From Tipula vernalis (taxonomy: Eukaryota; Arthropoda; Insecta; Diptera; Tipulidae), in the NCBI GenBank assembly GCA_958295665.1, contig OY282560.1, forward strand, positions 149,040,091 through 149,104,090: a stretch of 64,000 nt of DNA, written 5' to 3'. Of this stretch, positions 49,096 through 61,277 are shown in pieces. Position numbers and translations under genes: made by a program. A model generated the notes under the pieces. The model was given only the letters and a program-made list of their open reading frames with translations, made no database searches and was not told where the DNA came from. Numbering within the stretch: position 1 is the first letter of the stretch; each line of letters starts with the position of its first letter.

Positions 49096-49537
49096 TCCGA
49101 TAATTCAAATTTTAAGTTTTGTTATATAAAATAGTAGAATTAATTTGTGTTATTGTGTACAACAAAATGTATCATCATAGTATTTAAGTTTAAACACTTG
49201 GAGATATAAATTTTGCTTTATTGCTAAAGTTAGGTTAAGATTAGGTTAAGGTTTAGGCTGAATTTATATTTTAAAAATTGATTATAACAAATTTAATTCA
49301 ACTTCTTGAATAATTACTGTAAATATGTACTTTTAGCTGTAGTAAAGCCCTTATAAGTGAATCATCTCAGTGAACAAACTTTTGTAAAATAAGATAAAGT
49401 TATGCCAAAAAATTATTATTATTATTATATTCGTGACGAGCGCACGCGCCATCTTAATTCTGATAGAGAAAGCAATCCGTCGATAACAAAGTCACTCTGC
49501 TCTTTTTCTTTAATATTGTTACGTTTTTGCTTTGTCA
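49096..49537. other. 3' region of the jockey-like LINE and short spacer
   Basis: An AT-rich 3' untranslated-like stretch ending in (ATT)n at about 49413-49430. About 100 bp of GC-richer sequence of unknown origin follows. Confidence 0.45.
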
Positions 49538-49964
49538 AATAAGGTTCGTATCACTGGATTGTGAATAATACAAAATCAATTTAATTTATCTCCAACGAAT
49601 TTATTTATTTCACAAAATTTATTACAACACAGTTTATCAATAAAAATTCACAAAATAACTTTATATAAATTATTCTTAAATTTTACTGATCACTTTTACT
49701 TTTTATTTTACACTCAAATACTTTTTTAAATCACTTTTTAATTCCTTTTAATCTTTATACTATCGCTTACCAAATATTACTGATCCAATTCGATTTCGTT
49801 CGCCTTTTTATATACACAAACCAAACTTCTAGAAAGCTCATGATTTTTCTAGTTAGAATAGTGTATAACAATTGTATCATGGAAAATTCCATTTAGAACA
49901 GTTTAACATTGAGCTATTAATTTTTAACTTATTCTATTAGACACTAGGTGTCACCGTCACAATA
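49538..49964 (-). repeat. LTR-like repeat, inverted copy
   Basis: Read on the minus strand it starts ATTGTGACGGTGACACCTAG and ends CGAACCTTATT. It contains CTTTCTAGAAG, then GTATATAAAAAGGCG (TATA-like), and later AATAAATAAA. It aligns along its length with 51957-52353 in the opposite orientation, with indels. The TG start, promoter-like block and polyadenylation-like signal suggest an LTR, but no adjacent internal region proves it. Confidence 0.65.
49821..49840 (-). promoter_or_regulatory. Heat-shock-element-like motif upstream of TATA in the inverted LTR-like copy
   Basis: The minus strand reads TGAGC-TTTCT-AGAAG-TTTGG: two perfect pentamers (nTTCn, nGAAn) with weaker neighbours. It is followed by TATATAAAAAGG (49805-49814). 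Confidence 0.5.
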
Positions 49965-50048
49965 TAATTTTTGCAGTGTACAAAATAGAAAAAGACAAAA
50001 CAAAATCAAATAAATTATAATTCACGATTGGACTGTCATGATTTTGCA

Positions 50049-50141
50049 TGCAGAGCGTAGGGTTTAATTTAATTCCGGTAATTTTACTCTCCATTTGTTT
50101 TATATGGAGAGAAATGTCGTTTCATGCAGAGCGTAGGGTTT
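50049..50141 (+). repeat. CATGCAGAGCGTAGGGTTTA repeat, two copies plus one inverted copy
   Basis: The 20-mer occurs at about 50049 and 50122 (period 73). A close inverted copy is at about 51904-51930, next to the + oriented LTR-like repeat. So both LTR-like copies sit beside the same flanking repeat. Confidence 0.75.
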
Positions 50142-50174
50142 ACATTATTTCCGATAGTGTGCCGACCCACCCAA

Positions 50175-51820
50175 AAATATTTTAAAAAAATAGCGCGGAT
50201 CTCTACACATTTTGTTTATGCGACCTGACCGTCAAAGGGTTAGATGCAGCGCTCCCTTTACTGTGGTAATTTGGTTTTTTTTGGAGAGAATGCTGTGATG
50301 GCTTACGAAATGAAAATTTGAAAAAAAAGGTCATTATTGTAAGAGACGTGTTCGTGTTGATATAAATTACGGTGCCATCAATAAAATAGAAAAATAAGTT
50401 AAAATTTTGTTTGCCATTTCTAGAAGGTCTTGGTAAAATAAAATATTTTGTTTTTTTTTGGAATCGAGTAAATAATCTCGATTAAAACAAAAGAAATAAT
50501 TTAATGTAATCCCAAAAAATATATTATAAATTTAATAAACTAAAAATTAAGTTAACTTTATGTTTAAGTAAAAACTATATCTAAAGTTTAAGTGGTATTT
50601 TTATATAAAACGGTTTAGTGGACTGTAAATAAAAACCGTTATAAACAATTCTGATCAAAACGTGCTATATTTTGATTGACTAAACTATGTGTATAGCAAA
50701 AACAAAATTGTGTAAAAATTAAGTTTTTTTTGCTTCAATATACTTCCTTAAATATGTAGTGTAAATAATACGAATGAATAAACTAAATAAATAAGTGAAT
50801 ATTTATCATAATATCAAATAAGTTATCTAAGTTAACAATTCGTTAATGTAATTCAATATGTGAATAAAACCTGTGGTGATTGTAAAAACTGTACCAGTAT
50901 AACGTATCGATATTAATTCATAACGAGAGTGAACTACATACGTTGCATTAAGTAATCACAAAAATATAAAAATATAAAAAAAAATTACTAAAGAACGGAA
51001 TAGTGCTAAATTATATAAACTTAAAAATTTATTAAAACTAAAATAAATTAATATATTTAAGAAATGTACATTCTTATATGACATGTGTAGTGACGGTGGT
51101 TACCGGTATATGGGTGTACGGTATCAATAAGAACCGTAACACATATCAATGTACAATTAACCATTAATAAACAATTACAAAAACAAAAAAATATACAATG
51201 TACATCATAAACTTCGTCATCCAGCATTCAACAATTCATCAGCTAAGTGGAAAACAATTTTTATTTTTATTTTGAAAATATTTAATAACAATTATTTTTA
51301 TATGTATACACAGTTAGTTCTAAATTTTCCGATTTTTTCTTTCAACCTCATTTAATTTATCATTTATCATTAAGAACTAATTTAGGCTAATTTTCTTTAG
51401 GGTAGTAGGGTTTTAGATTAGTTTTAGATTTAATTAACATATTTTCTTAATTTTTTTTTGTTTTTATTCTTTGTTATGGTTATATTAAATATTCTTTTGT
51501 TTTTTTTCTTTTGGAATAAATCGGAATGTTAAAATTTAATTTTCAATTTTTTTCTATTTTATTTTGATTTTATGATGCGAAAGTAAAAGAATTCGACAGC
51601 TGAGGATGAGATAAAAGTGTAGGTAATTTAGGTAGGTAGATTACTGGTGATGTTGTGGTATGTCTTGTCAATCCCTATTTTGTTTAGCGGTCTAATACCG
51701 ATGGGTGCGTCTTGCGGAAAACCCCACCCCATTTCCCTGAAACCTAGCCAGGATAAACTGACCGCCCGTAAGCTCTGCACTCGTAATTTCTGTTAACCTA
51801 CTAGTTAGACTAGTAGCTTG
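50175..51820. other. AT-rich spacer without genes
   Basis: No coding or RNA gene recognised. A GC-richer patch at 51690-51785 (ACCCCACCCCATTTCCC, then TAAACTGACCGCCCG) may be a small transposon fragment. CTACTAGT-TAG-ACTAGTAG at about 51798 is a perfect short palindrome. Confidence 0.45.
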
Positions 51821-51825
51821 TTACA

Positions 51826-51900
51826 ATAGGTATCGCATTTTGCAGTTTTCCAATCGTCATTACCTATTGACGATTGGAAACTGCAAAATGCGATACCTAT
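51826..51900. repeat. Near-perfect hairpin with 33-34 bp arms
   Basis: The left arm ATAGGTATCGCATTTTGCAG...CGTCA pairs with the right arm TGACG...CTGCAAAATGCGATACCTAT. They differ by a single A, and the loop is about eight bases (TTACCTAT). Confidence 0.9.
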
Positions 51901-51956
51901 CGGAAATGATGTAAACCCTACGCTCTGCGTTAAATGACATTTCTCTCCATATAAAA

Positions 51957-52353
51957 CATATTGTGACGGTGACGCCTAGGGTGTAATAGAATAAATTAAA
52001 TTAATAGCTCAATGAAATTTTCCATAACAAAACTGTTCTAAATGTATCTACACTATTCTTACTATAAAAGTTATGAACTTTCTAGAAGTTTGGTTTGTAT
52101 ATTTAAAAAGACGAACGAAGTCGAATTCGATTATTAGTATTTGGTAAATTAAAAAGTGATTTATAAAGTGTTTTAGTGCAAAATAAAAAATAAAAGTGAT
52201 CAGTAAAATTGTGCTAATAATTTATATAAAGTGATTTTGGAATAATTGTTAATAAATTGTGTTGTATTAATTTTTGTGTGAAATAAATAAATCCGTTCGT
52301 GATAAATTGAATTGTTTTGTTTTTATTCACAATCCAATAATTCGAACCTTATT
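51957..52353 (+). repeat. LTR-like repeat, direct copy
   Basis: The partner of 49538-49964 in inverted orientation. Starts ATTGTGACGGTGACGCCTAG, ends CGAACCTTATT. Carries the HSE-like motif at 52074-52093, a TATA-like box at 52098 and AATAAATAAA-type signals near its end. It could be the 5' LTR of the degraded BEL/Pao element downstream, but no primer site supports this. Confidence 0.6.
52074..52093 (+). promoter_or_regulatory. Heat-shock-element-like motif upstream of TATA
   Basis: TGAAC-TTTCT-AGAAG-TTTGG: three consecutive alternating nGAAn/nTTCn pentamers and a degenerate fourth. TATATTTAAA starts five bases later. Known HSEs are arrays of at least three such pentamers; function here is inferred only. 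Confidence 0.5.
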
Positions 52354-53235
52354 ATCGACCCATATTTTTATCGCACACCATGTAAGTGTAACCACGTAAG
52401 TCCAACCAATTCTTGTTTTGTCCTCAACATGAGTCGCAAAAGATCTCTAGCTTTCAAACTTCAGAACTCAGAATATGAAATACAAAACTGATGAAGCATG
52501 GAACAGACGTCGTCAGAAATATGGATTGTTTGGAACATGAATATTAAACAAATATAGTGATAATTGCCGTTTATAATAAACGTCTTTGGTTGCGATGTTA
52601 GGAAAATAAAGGTTCTTTTGAAAATCCATAGAATTTCAAAGATTGGGCACTTCGTTTTCGGGCAGCTTTTTACATTCATAATATATATGAGCTCGAGTCT
52701 TATAAAAGGTTTTTTCACAAATTAATGAATTCAATTCCCGTTCAATTTCTTGCCACCGCTCTAAAGGGTATCCAAATGAAATATTGAGATCTCTCTTTTA
52801 TAAATATTTTGTTATTTTTTTTTAAGGCTATAGTGACTTTCTTTACCTTTAATTGACTTAATATATTCATGAACAGACCTTAAAGTTTCCACTGGTAGTT
52901 TTACATATTCAGAGAATACCTTCCTTATTCCCTATTCCTAACTCTCCATAAATCAAATCACTTTAAATATATAACCCTCTCCTTCTTTTTACTCACTCGA
53001 GTTGAAAAAATTCTTACTTTGAGCAGAAGGTGGTGCAGGCTTACCTTTTTGACGATTAATTTGATTTGATATTCAATTGTTTTCAATTTCTCGTATTGAT
53101 GTTTGAATGAATTATTAAAAACTATAAAAATACGCGTTGAGCAAACGCCTTTCCAAACTCAAGGGATCAATGAAGAAGATTTGCAAATATACTAATGCTC
53201 AAAGTGAAATAGAAACATCCCAACTTGACATTGAG
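52354..53235. other. No gene recognised
   Basis: A probable leader of the degraded BEL/Pao element. Short ORFs have no motifs. Confidence 0.4.
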
Positions 53236-55690
53236 TTACTGAAGTTTCGACTATGACGAACAAACTGATTCGGAAGGCTAATTTGGCTAAATGGAATATG
53301 TCACTGGATTTAAATGATACACAAGGCGAGCCAGCGTGGACTGCAAACATTGAGGTTAAACTTTCAAGAATTAATATAGCGCCATTTTATGGTAGTTATA
53401 CGGAATGGCGTTAATCCAGCCCAGAAAGCAGCGAACCTATTGAAATATCTTTCTATTTCGGGCGCCAATTAGCCAGAAGTGTTGAATAAGCTCAAAACCA
53501 GGTATGTTAGAAAACGTAACACGTCCATAAATAACCCAACATCACAACAAATTCGGAAGATAATGGACACAGCTGACGAAGTGATCTGCGAATTGAAGCC
53601 AATTGTGGGCCGGAAACTGAAACTAGAGATCCCTGGTTAGTTTATTTGTTAATCCAGAAGTTAGATGAGGAAACCAGAGATAAATGGGCGAATGAGACAG
53701 CTAGTATATAATTTCCAACATGCCAGTTATTGTTTGATTTTTTGATGAAGAGAGCCGATGCTCTTGATTCGGTGAAAGGTTAGCCACGAAAACCAGGTGG
53801 TGAATAAACGAAGGCTAATACAACGACTTTTGCCGTTGCTATTGCATCGTGTTCAGTGTGTAAGACTGATTACTATCCCCTATACAAACGTCCAAAGGTT
53901 AAAGAGTAGTCAGTCGAAGAACGAAGACAATTAATGAATACCGAAAATCATTGCTTCAACTGTTTTAGTCAATCTCACGATGCTTATAATTGTATATTCA
54001 AGAAACGGTGAATACAAGTTATGTCGAGTTTTACTCAATTCCGGTTCACAAACTTCAATGATCGCCCAAGCATTCGTCCAAAAACTAGGACTTGAACGTA
54101 AAAATGGAAGAGTTTACTTACAAGGTCTCGCCAATTAGAAGCTTGTCACTACGAGGGGAATAGTTACATTTGAAGTTTCTACGTTTTATATGTGAAATTT
54201 ACGCGTATTTTGGTACCATCCATTACAAAGGTTAATCCAATACAGTCGGGGTCGAATGGTTAAAATGCAAATGTCTTACCTGATTTAGGATTAAAATCAG
54301 CTTGGAAATTTGATTTGCTTATCGGAGCCGACAAGTTCTTCGATATCCTTTAACCCGAACAATTACGAGATTCCAATAGCCAGATTTATGCCCACAATAA
54401 ACATTTCGGGTCGATATTGACGGGTAACACACCACATGTAGAAGAGTCCAGTCACTGCTTTACCACCTTAATTGACGGTAACAGCCTAGATAATTCTTTA
54501 AAACGATTTTGGGAATCTGAAGAGGTCTTTAGTCCTCCTGCATTATTACCGGAGTATCAGAAAGAAGAAATTTCAAAATAGTACCAAATTACAAGAGCGG
54601 TATGTAGAATTTATAGAAGAGTACAAAAGTCTCAGACAAATGGTAGAAGTTGAACCAGAAAAATATCAACTTGATTATTTGTATCTGCCGCATCATGGAG
54701 TTTGGAAGGAAACGTCTACGACCACAAAACTACGTGTGGTATTTGCGTCTGCCAATTACAACCGATGCGGAGAAAATATTCCGGCAGATATGGATACACC
54801 CTAGTGATATTAGATATCAGAGAGCAGTGTGGCGCAGAACCCCCGATTTAAACGTTAAGCATTATGAATTGAGAATCCTCACGAACGGAATATCTTCTCC
54901 ACCATACTTTGCAACCAGAATTATGAAACACATAGCTGAAGTTAATTCAACTAACTATCCGGAAGTGTCACAGACATTATTGAGCGACATGTACGTGCAC
55001 GATTTATTGACTGGGGCACATTCATTACCAAATGGGCATCCAACTCTTCTGAGTTCTTAATGCAATTTAAGGTCACTGAACCAAGTCTTTCCCCCCCCCC
55101 CTCCCAAAGACGCTGTCCGAAGATCCAGCCCAAATTAAAGTATTGGGTCTGCAGTGGCAACCGGCTGTATACCAATATACCTATCATATCATCTTAGAGC
55201 AAGCTATACCAACAACAAAGCGGAAAATATTATCAAAAGCTGAGCGTTTATGATTAAAATTAAAAGTTTCTTTCAAGCCTTATGGTTATTAGAATTGGGA
55301 TGGGGTGCTAAGTTACCAACGAACGTTCAGGAACAATGGCTAAATATCAGAAATGATAAAAAGGATATATCAACTATTGCAATACCAAGAAGGCAATTTG
55401 GTAGCCGCAAAAACAAAGGTAGGCACCCATCAAAAATGTATCACTACCTCGTTCAGAATTAAGTGGTGTATTGCTCAAGAACAAGATCAGCAATTGTTCG
55501 AATGAGTGAGATTTTAGACGTATTGCAAAGGTGTAAATGGAGGCATATTTCCTCGAATCCAGCAGATTGTGCTACAAGAGGTTTAGATCCGAGGGAACTG
55601 AAAACACATCCAGAATGAGCCAGAGTTCCTGAATTTAGAAGCAGATTATTGGCCTACATTTTCGAAAGCAGAACCAAGGTGTGAATTGGA
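53236..55690 (+). pseudogene. BEL/Pao retrotransposon 2, heavily degraded gag-pol
   Basis: Coding islands in order: gag (VKLSRINIAPFYGSYTEW, 53357; ELKPIVGRKLKLEIPG, 53590); zinc knuckle CFNCFSQSHDAYNC (about 53955); protease LLNSGSQTSMIAQAFVQKL (about 54030, where the catalytic D of DSG is N); FDLLIGADKFFDIL; RFWESEEVFSPPALLPEY; RT (RYQRAVWRRTPDLN, SSPPYFATRIMKHI, DMYVHDLLTG, about 54985, where the YVDD-type motif reads YVHD); and RNase H end NPADCATRGLDPREL (55558). Stops and shifts occur every few dozen codons. Integrase and the 3' LTR were not found. It is a BEL/Pao lineage different from the other two. Confidence 0.8.
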
Positions 55691-56216
55691 GCGAAGAGAC
55701 AATAAATGATAGCGGCCTGTGCAGACACATCTACATCCTTAACAGAGACTTGGATATGAAGTTACTCCAGCTACGATAAGTGTTCTTTCTGAATTAATGT
55801 TGCTGGCAATTGTGTGCCTCTCCGTACTCAGAATATATGTTAAATAAAAAAATACCTTTAAACTCGCAAGAAAATGTTTGGAAAAAAAAGGCTTGATAGC
55901 TTGTTGAGTGATCGCTTTTTAATGATTCATTACTTGCAATTTTATATACAAGGGCTTAACTGGTTTTAAGCCGCCAAATTGTATTACAATATAATTCTTA
56001 TCAACTATACTGACATCTTTAATAAATGCTAGATGAAAAAATATGATCGTACAAATGTACTAAACTAATTTCTTAACTAACTAGGCTAACTTCATTAATT
56101 TGATATTGACATTAAACGTCAAAATATAAACATAAACAATTCGCGAAAGAAGATAAGTTACATAAATATAATAATTCAATGGTTTTTAATTATTTACTTT
56201 AATTTTAGGCCTTGTA
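55691..56216. other. AT-rich region, possible LTR of BEL/Pao 3
   Basis: It lies just downstream of the minus-strand BEL/Pao 3 polyprotein, where its 3' LTR should be. A TATATAAAATTGC box is seen on the minus strand near 55945. No second copy exists in the window for comparison, so LTR limits cannot be set. Confidence 0.35.
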
Positions 56217-59200
56217 CTACTCTACATCAACATTCCGCCGGCCATGGATTGATTGATTCATATGACTGTACTGGTAGCTTACATAATTTGTGTATTGAAC
56301 GCTATATGATTTTACTGTTGTTGGCCAGACGTACCATATATCTACGACTCGTATCTTGCCGTCCTTCCCTAGATGTGTCTCTGTAACCCTTCCTAATGCC
56401 CAACATGTCGAGGGTAGTCCTGCCTCGGCGATTAGGACTATATAACCTACTGTGAGATTATTTGCTGCATTTGTTTGATTCATCGCCACCTCGCCATGGG
56501 TGTAATATTCCTCTCTTCGATGGTTTTGTCTGCTGTATCAACGAATGTACGCCCAATCAAGAAGTGGGCTGGTGTTAAACACCTTGGATCGTTGCTATCG
56601 GTCTCGAATTTAATATGGCCTCTATTTTCGTCAGCACCGTTGAAAATTCTTCAATGGTTAATATAGTTTTGCCAACGACTCTACTTAAATTTAATTTTGC
56701 CTGCTTTACTGCTGCTTCCCATAACCCTCCCATATGCGGTGCTCCTGGTGGAATAAACTTCCACTCAATTTTCCATACTAAGAGCGCTGCAGCAATATCA
56801 GATGCGTGTACTTCAAGAAACTGAAATAGTTGTTTTAGCTGCTTGTTTGCGCCTACGAAGTTTGTCCCTTTGTCGCTGTATATAGTGTGGCATCCTCCTC
56901 TGCGCGATATAAATCGGTTTAGTGCCCCAATGAAGGTTTCGGTCGTGAGAATGTCCACTGCTTCAATATGTACTGCCTTTGTGCTTAAACATATGAAGAT
57001 GCAGACATACATTTTTATGGGTATCTGACCTCTCCTTTGTACCGGATTAATTTTAAATGGTCCACAATAGTCCACACCTACTTTATGGAATGGATGAGTA
57101 TATTGAACTCTCGCTGACGGTAAGTTCCCCATAATCTGACTTCCACTGCTTGGATTCTGCTTGACGCACTTAATGCAATTGCATACTACTGCCTTGGATA
57201 ATACCTTGCCTCTGATTATCCAAAACCTTCGTCTAATTGTACTGGTAAGCACATACAAAATGTTATTATACATTTGACCGCATGATGCTTCGTCGGTAAA
57301 ATGATGGGAAGCTTCACGTTGAAAGTGGCCATCGAATTTTGTATACGCCCAGCTACGCGGATGATGCTACCTTCATCAATAAATGGATTTAAGGTAAGTA
57401 GCTTACTGTTTCGCGGTAAGGTGCATTTATTTTGTAATGCATTAACTTCACTGGGAAACTCGGTGTGTTGAATGTGCCGTCATAGAATCTGCTCTGCAGC
57501 TTCTATTTCTTTTCTGGTTAAGTCTCGCCCGCCTGCTTACCCTTCAGATTGTCGCCTTATCATTGCTAGAACCTTAGCCATCTTGATGAAGCTGGAATAT
57601 CTAGTGATGAGGTTGTCCATGAAATCGTTTGTATGCACTAGAAAAGCATCCAATGCTGCAGGGCGTAGTTCTTCGGTTGTGATCTGTCCTATTTGCTGGT
57701 CTCTTGTCTGAATGGCTTTCAAATATTTTGCGTCCTCTAACCAATTGGGTCCGTGCCACCACAACCTGCTTTTAATTAAATCACAGGTTATATATACCCC
57801 TCGAAGCGATGTCGGCCGGATTTTCTTTGGACACAACATGGAACCATCTGTCTCGCTCGTACATTTTGGATATTTCACTGACTCTGTTTGCAACAAATGT
57901 CGTCCAACGCCTAGGGTGTGCCGACATTTAGTCCAATACTATTTGGGAATCTGTGAACAATGACACGTTAGTTACCTTTATAGTTAGGGACTCCTCTGTG
58001 GTTCTCATTAGGTTAGCCAACAGCAAAGCACCCATCAATTCCAATCGTGGTAGACTGATTTGTTTGACAGGTGATACATGGGATTTGGCTGTAATTATGT
58101 TTGCGCTTAGAACATTGCTCGTTTCCACCACAGCATATACAACTGCGGCATAAGCACGTTCACTGGCATCAATGAAACCGATTAAACTTATTTCACTGTT
58201 CGACTGCAACCATCTTGGAAGCTCCATAGGCCTTGAAAGAGAATCTTGACTCGAATTATAATCGGTGACAACTACCCCAGTGGATCAAACGTACGACTGG
58301 CATCCGACAATATCGTTCTTTTATTGTAGAGAGCTCGCTCTGGTAGCTTCACGGTGAATTTAAACGAATCTTAATACAGATCCCACTGAAGTCCTAATAC
58401 TCTTAGACTATCCGAGTGTTATCCGAATGATCGCAAATTCTCGTCGTTGGTGTGCTCCAATGCACTAGTATGCTAGTGCTCCAATGCACTAGTAACTTGT
58501 GTCATTACCTTTCTTACTTGTGCCTTTGAATTTCCTCCAGTCATCATGTCGTCTACATACATATCTTCTATTATGACTTGGGCTGCTTCTGGCTGGTATG
58601 GTAACAATTTGTTTCGAATCTCCTTTAAACTGCGTGTTGCGAGGTACGCTGCTGATGCAGTGCCATACGTAAATGTTTTTAACCGATACGCTGGGTGGTG
58701 ATTACTGTTATTTCTCCATAGAATATTTTGGTACTGCTGATCTTCATGCTCAACCCACACCTGCCGGTACTTTTTCTCTATGTCACCACATACGACGAAC
58801 TGATGCTGTCTGAACTTTAATAATATTTTGATAAGTGGTGGCTGCACGGTGGGTCCAACCATTAGAACATCGTTTCGCGATATACCCGTGGAGGACTGAG
58901 CAGAGGCGTCGAACACGACTCTCAGCTTAGTCGTCGTGCTGCTTTCTTTTAACACTCCGTGATGTGGTATATAATATTTGCTTGGGTTGCCCTTTGTATG
59001 AGCCCTCTCCATGTGTCCAAGCTCTTGATACTCTGCCTTGAATACTTTATATATGTTTGCAAACCCCTCATCACGTTCAAATTTCCTCTCCATGGCCTTC
59101 AATCGATTTAATGCTGCATGGTACGATGTTCCAAGTAAATTGAAAGGTAATTTGACAATGAACTTGTTGTCCTTGGCTTGCTTAAACGTTGCTTTAAATA

Positions 59201-61277
59201 ACTCCTCGCATTTTTGTTCTTCTAGTATTGTTCTTGTAACTTTGGGCATCTCTTCTACTTCCCAGAATCTACGGAGTGAGTTATCTATGTCTAGAAAGAT
59301 ATTAAAATTTGAAATATCTATATTTATTGGTTTCGTATCTACACTTTTGCCGGCCACAACCCAACCAAAAGTGGTACGAACTGCGGTTAATACACTCTCT
59401 AGAATTAAATGCTTCGATTTAAGTGTCTTGAAAAATATATCCACTCCTAATAATAGGTCAATTGGAACTCTCTTATTAAATTTTGGATCAGCTAGCTCTA
59501 GCTCATTCAGCATTTGAATATATGCTTTGCTTATATTGTGCTGGTTCGCTGTGACGGATACCTTCGGAATAATGTACGCCTGTGTTGTTAAGTTTGTTGC
59601 ACCATCGACTGAAGCTATTGTTAGCTCTGTAGAACCCCTGGTTGTTCCCATACCCGTCTCTCCCAATCCTTTAACTATAGAATTCGGGCATTTTTACGTT
59701 CGAGATTTAATTCTTTCACACACCTTTCAGATACAAAGGATGCCTGGGATGCGGAGTCCGTATATATGCTCTATATATCTGGAACTGCCCGGTGCTGTTT
59801 TTGACTTTGACCAATGCGGTTAGTAGTATGGCATAAGAAGTTGCATCAGGGATGGTTACGTACGTATTGGTCTCGGAAACATCGCTGGATTTGTTTTCTT
59901 CTTCATCAGTTGATAATTCAATATTGTGAATTTGAGCCTTCGCTGAGTGACCGAATTTCGATGCTTTTTTTCGTCTGATGAACCATGTAGTGATGCGTGA
60001 TGCTTCCTTTGGCAGCAATGACACCTGGCTCTTTATTGACAATCTTGAACTCGGTGTCCTCCATTTAAACAATTGAAGCATTTGTTATTGGTTCGTGCTG
60101 CTTCCGACCTTTGCTCCGAAGACATATTCTTAAATACATGGCATTCGTATATGCGAAGTTCATCTGCTGTGCATATTGGACATTTACTAGTTGATCCTGT
60201 AGAAGTAGCCACTTGATACGCACGAGCAACTGGCTGTCGACTTGGAATACCTTTCATTGTAAAGCCCTTTAAAGATCCAATCACACCAATACGCTTACCT
60301 AGAAATGCGAGCAGCTCTTCAAACGTAGGAAAATCTCTCTCAGCTGTCTCCTGTGCCCATAGCGATCTGGCTTGTTCAGTGCAATATAGATCAGCCACGG
60401 ATCTCTCTTTTCGGCATCTGCACTTAACGCTTTTACCCCTCTAATTGTTTCATCGAATGCATCCGTTAACTTTCTAATATTTGCAGAGTTTGGCTTCAAT
60501 ATATTTGGCTGTTCCATGTATGTTTTGATAAAGGCATTGACTGTGTAACACTTCCTGTCGTATCTTTGTACCAGCTTCTTGAACGCTTCATTATAATTGG
60601 CATCAGTTACTGAGAGATGGCGTATGAGTGACAATGGTTCTCCCTTCAATGAACCAGTCAGGTACTGAAACTTTTGTGATGCAGTAAAATTTCCTCTTTC
60701 ATGGATCGTGGAGCTATATATGTCAAAGAATGATTGCCACTCCCTATAATCACCCTGAAAAATTGGGATATTTAATTTAAGTAGGCGAACTTCGATAGCA
60801 TGCAGCTGCGATGTGTTCATTGAGCCGATTTAGGCGTGTTTTCATGCATCAGTTTCTTTCCTCGTTTCTTTACCCCTCTCTCTACAAAAATTTGACCTTC
60901 GAAATCAATTTATAGATAAAGGAGTAAAGAAACGAGGAAAGAAACTGATGCAAGAAAACACGTCTAAATCGGCTCATTGAATTATCCAGTGGTGCTAGCT
61001 TAGGTTGAGCTAGACTACGCTTGCGTGATACAGCACTGAGACCTGCGAGAACCAAATAATAATTGTCTTCGAATTCGGATAAGTCTGATTCTGCTTTGTG
61101 GTCTAGATCGAACATCTCCCTTTCAATATTTTGGAATTCAATCAGTAATTTTTGTACTCTCTCTTGCTTAATAACAATTTCGTCTAGACTAGCTTGCTCC
61201 ATATTGTTCTTCACGTATCTGATCAACTTCGTCATTGACCCTTTAATTATTGCTCTCGGCTTTCTCAAACTATCCAT
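56217..61277 (-). pseudogene. BEL/Pao retrotransposon 3 gag-pol, nearly complete, frameshifted
   Basis: Read on minus from ATG 61277. The gag N-terminus (MDSLRKPRAIIKGSMTKLI, coiled-coil-like) is interrupted by a 150-bp MITE, then continues as HAIEVRLLKLNIPIFQGDY. Zinc knuckles CFNCLNGGHRVQDC and CHCC follow (60100-60030). The protease has DSASQASFVSERC (about 59745), where G of the DSG site is A. RT lies in 59666-58473 (RFWEVEEMPK, YYIPHHGVLKES, CGDIEKKYRQVWV, MYVDDMMTGG) with all catalytic residues. RNase H is at 58227-57928 (IGFIDASERAYAAVVY, LFTDSQIVLD). Integrase is at 57273-56575 (CNCIKCVKQNP, VGVDYCGPFK, IYSDKGTNFVG, GAPHMGGLWEAAVKQAK). The DUF5641-like tail ends at 56217. Frame breaks near 60390, 60040, 59720, 58470, 57900 and 56570. 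Inactive but the best-preserved pol of the three BEL/Pao copies. Confidence 0.9.
60824..60973. mobile_element. Foldback MITE of 150 bp in BEL/Pao 3 gag
   Basis: About 55-bp arms starting GCCGATTTAGGCGTGTTTTC, the inverse at the other end, with few mismatches. The flanking 7-bp duplication TCATTGA lies at 60817-60823 and 60974-60980. Ignoring the insert and one duplication leaves gag in frame (DNSM then NTSQLHAIEV). No coding capacity. A 7-bp (or 8 with a mismatch) duplication would fit hAT- or P-like enzymes, but the ends do not identify a family. Confidence 0.9.

Larger units (their letters stand above)
40010..49430 (+). mobile_element. Jockey-like LINE, interrupted by Helitron 2
   Basis: Gag at 40010-40717, then the 5.8 kb Helitron 2, then pol at 46505-49095 and a 3' region ending in a short (ATT)n run near 49413-49430. 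Ignoring the Helitron, gag ends in TAA and the pol frame is already open upstream of that stop, an overlapping gag-pol arrangement usual in jockey-clade elements. The element is older than Helitron 2 and is inactive. Confidence 0.82.

Noticed and set aside
51957..55690. Assigning the LTR-like repeat as the 5' LTR of BEL/Pao 2
   Set aside because: No BEL-type primer site follows it and no second copy lies 3' of the element, so the link is unproven.
59038..59517. A 159-codon frame on the plus strand
   Set aside because: It is antisense shadow of the BEL/Pao 3 reverse-transcriptase region.
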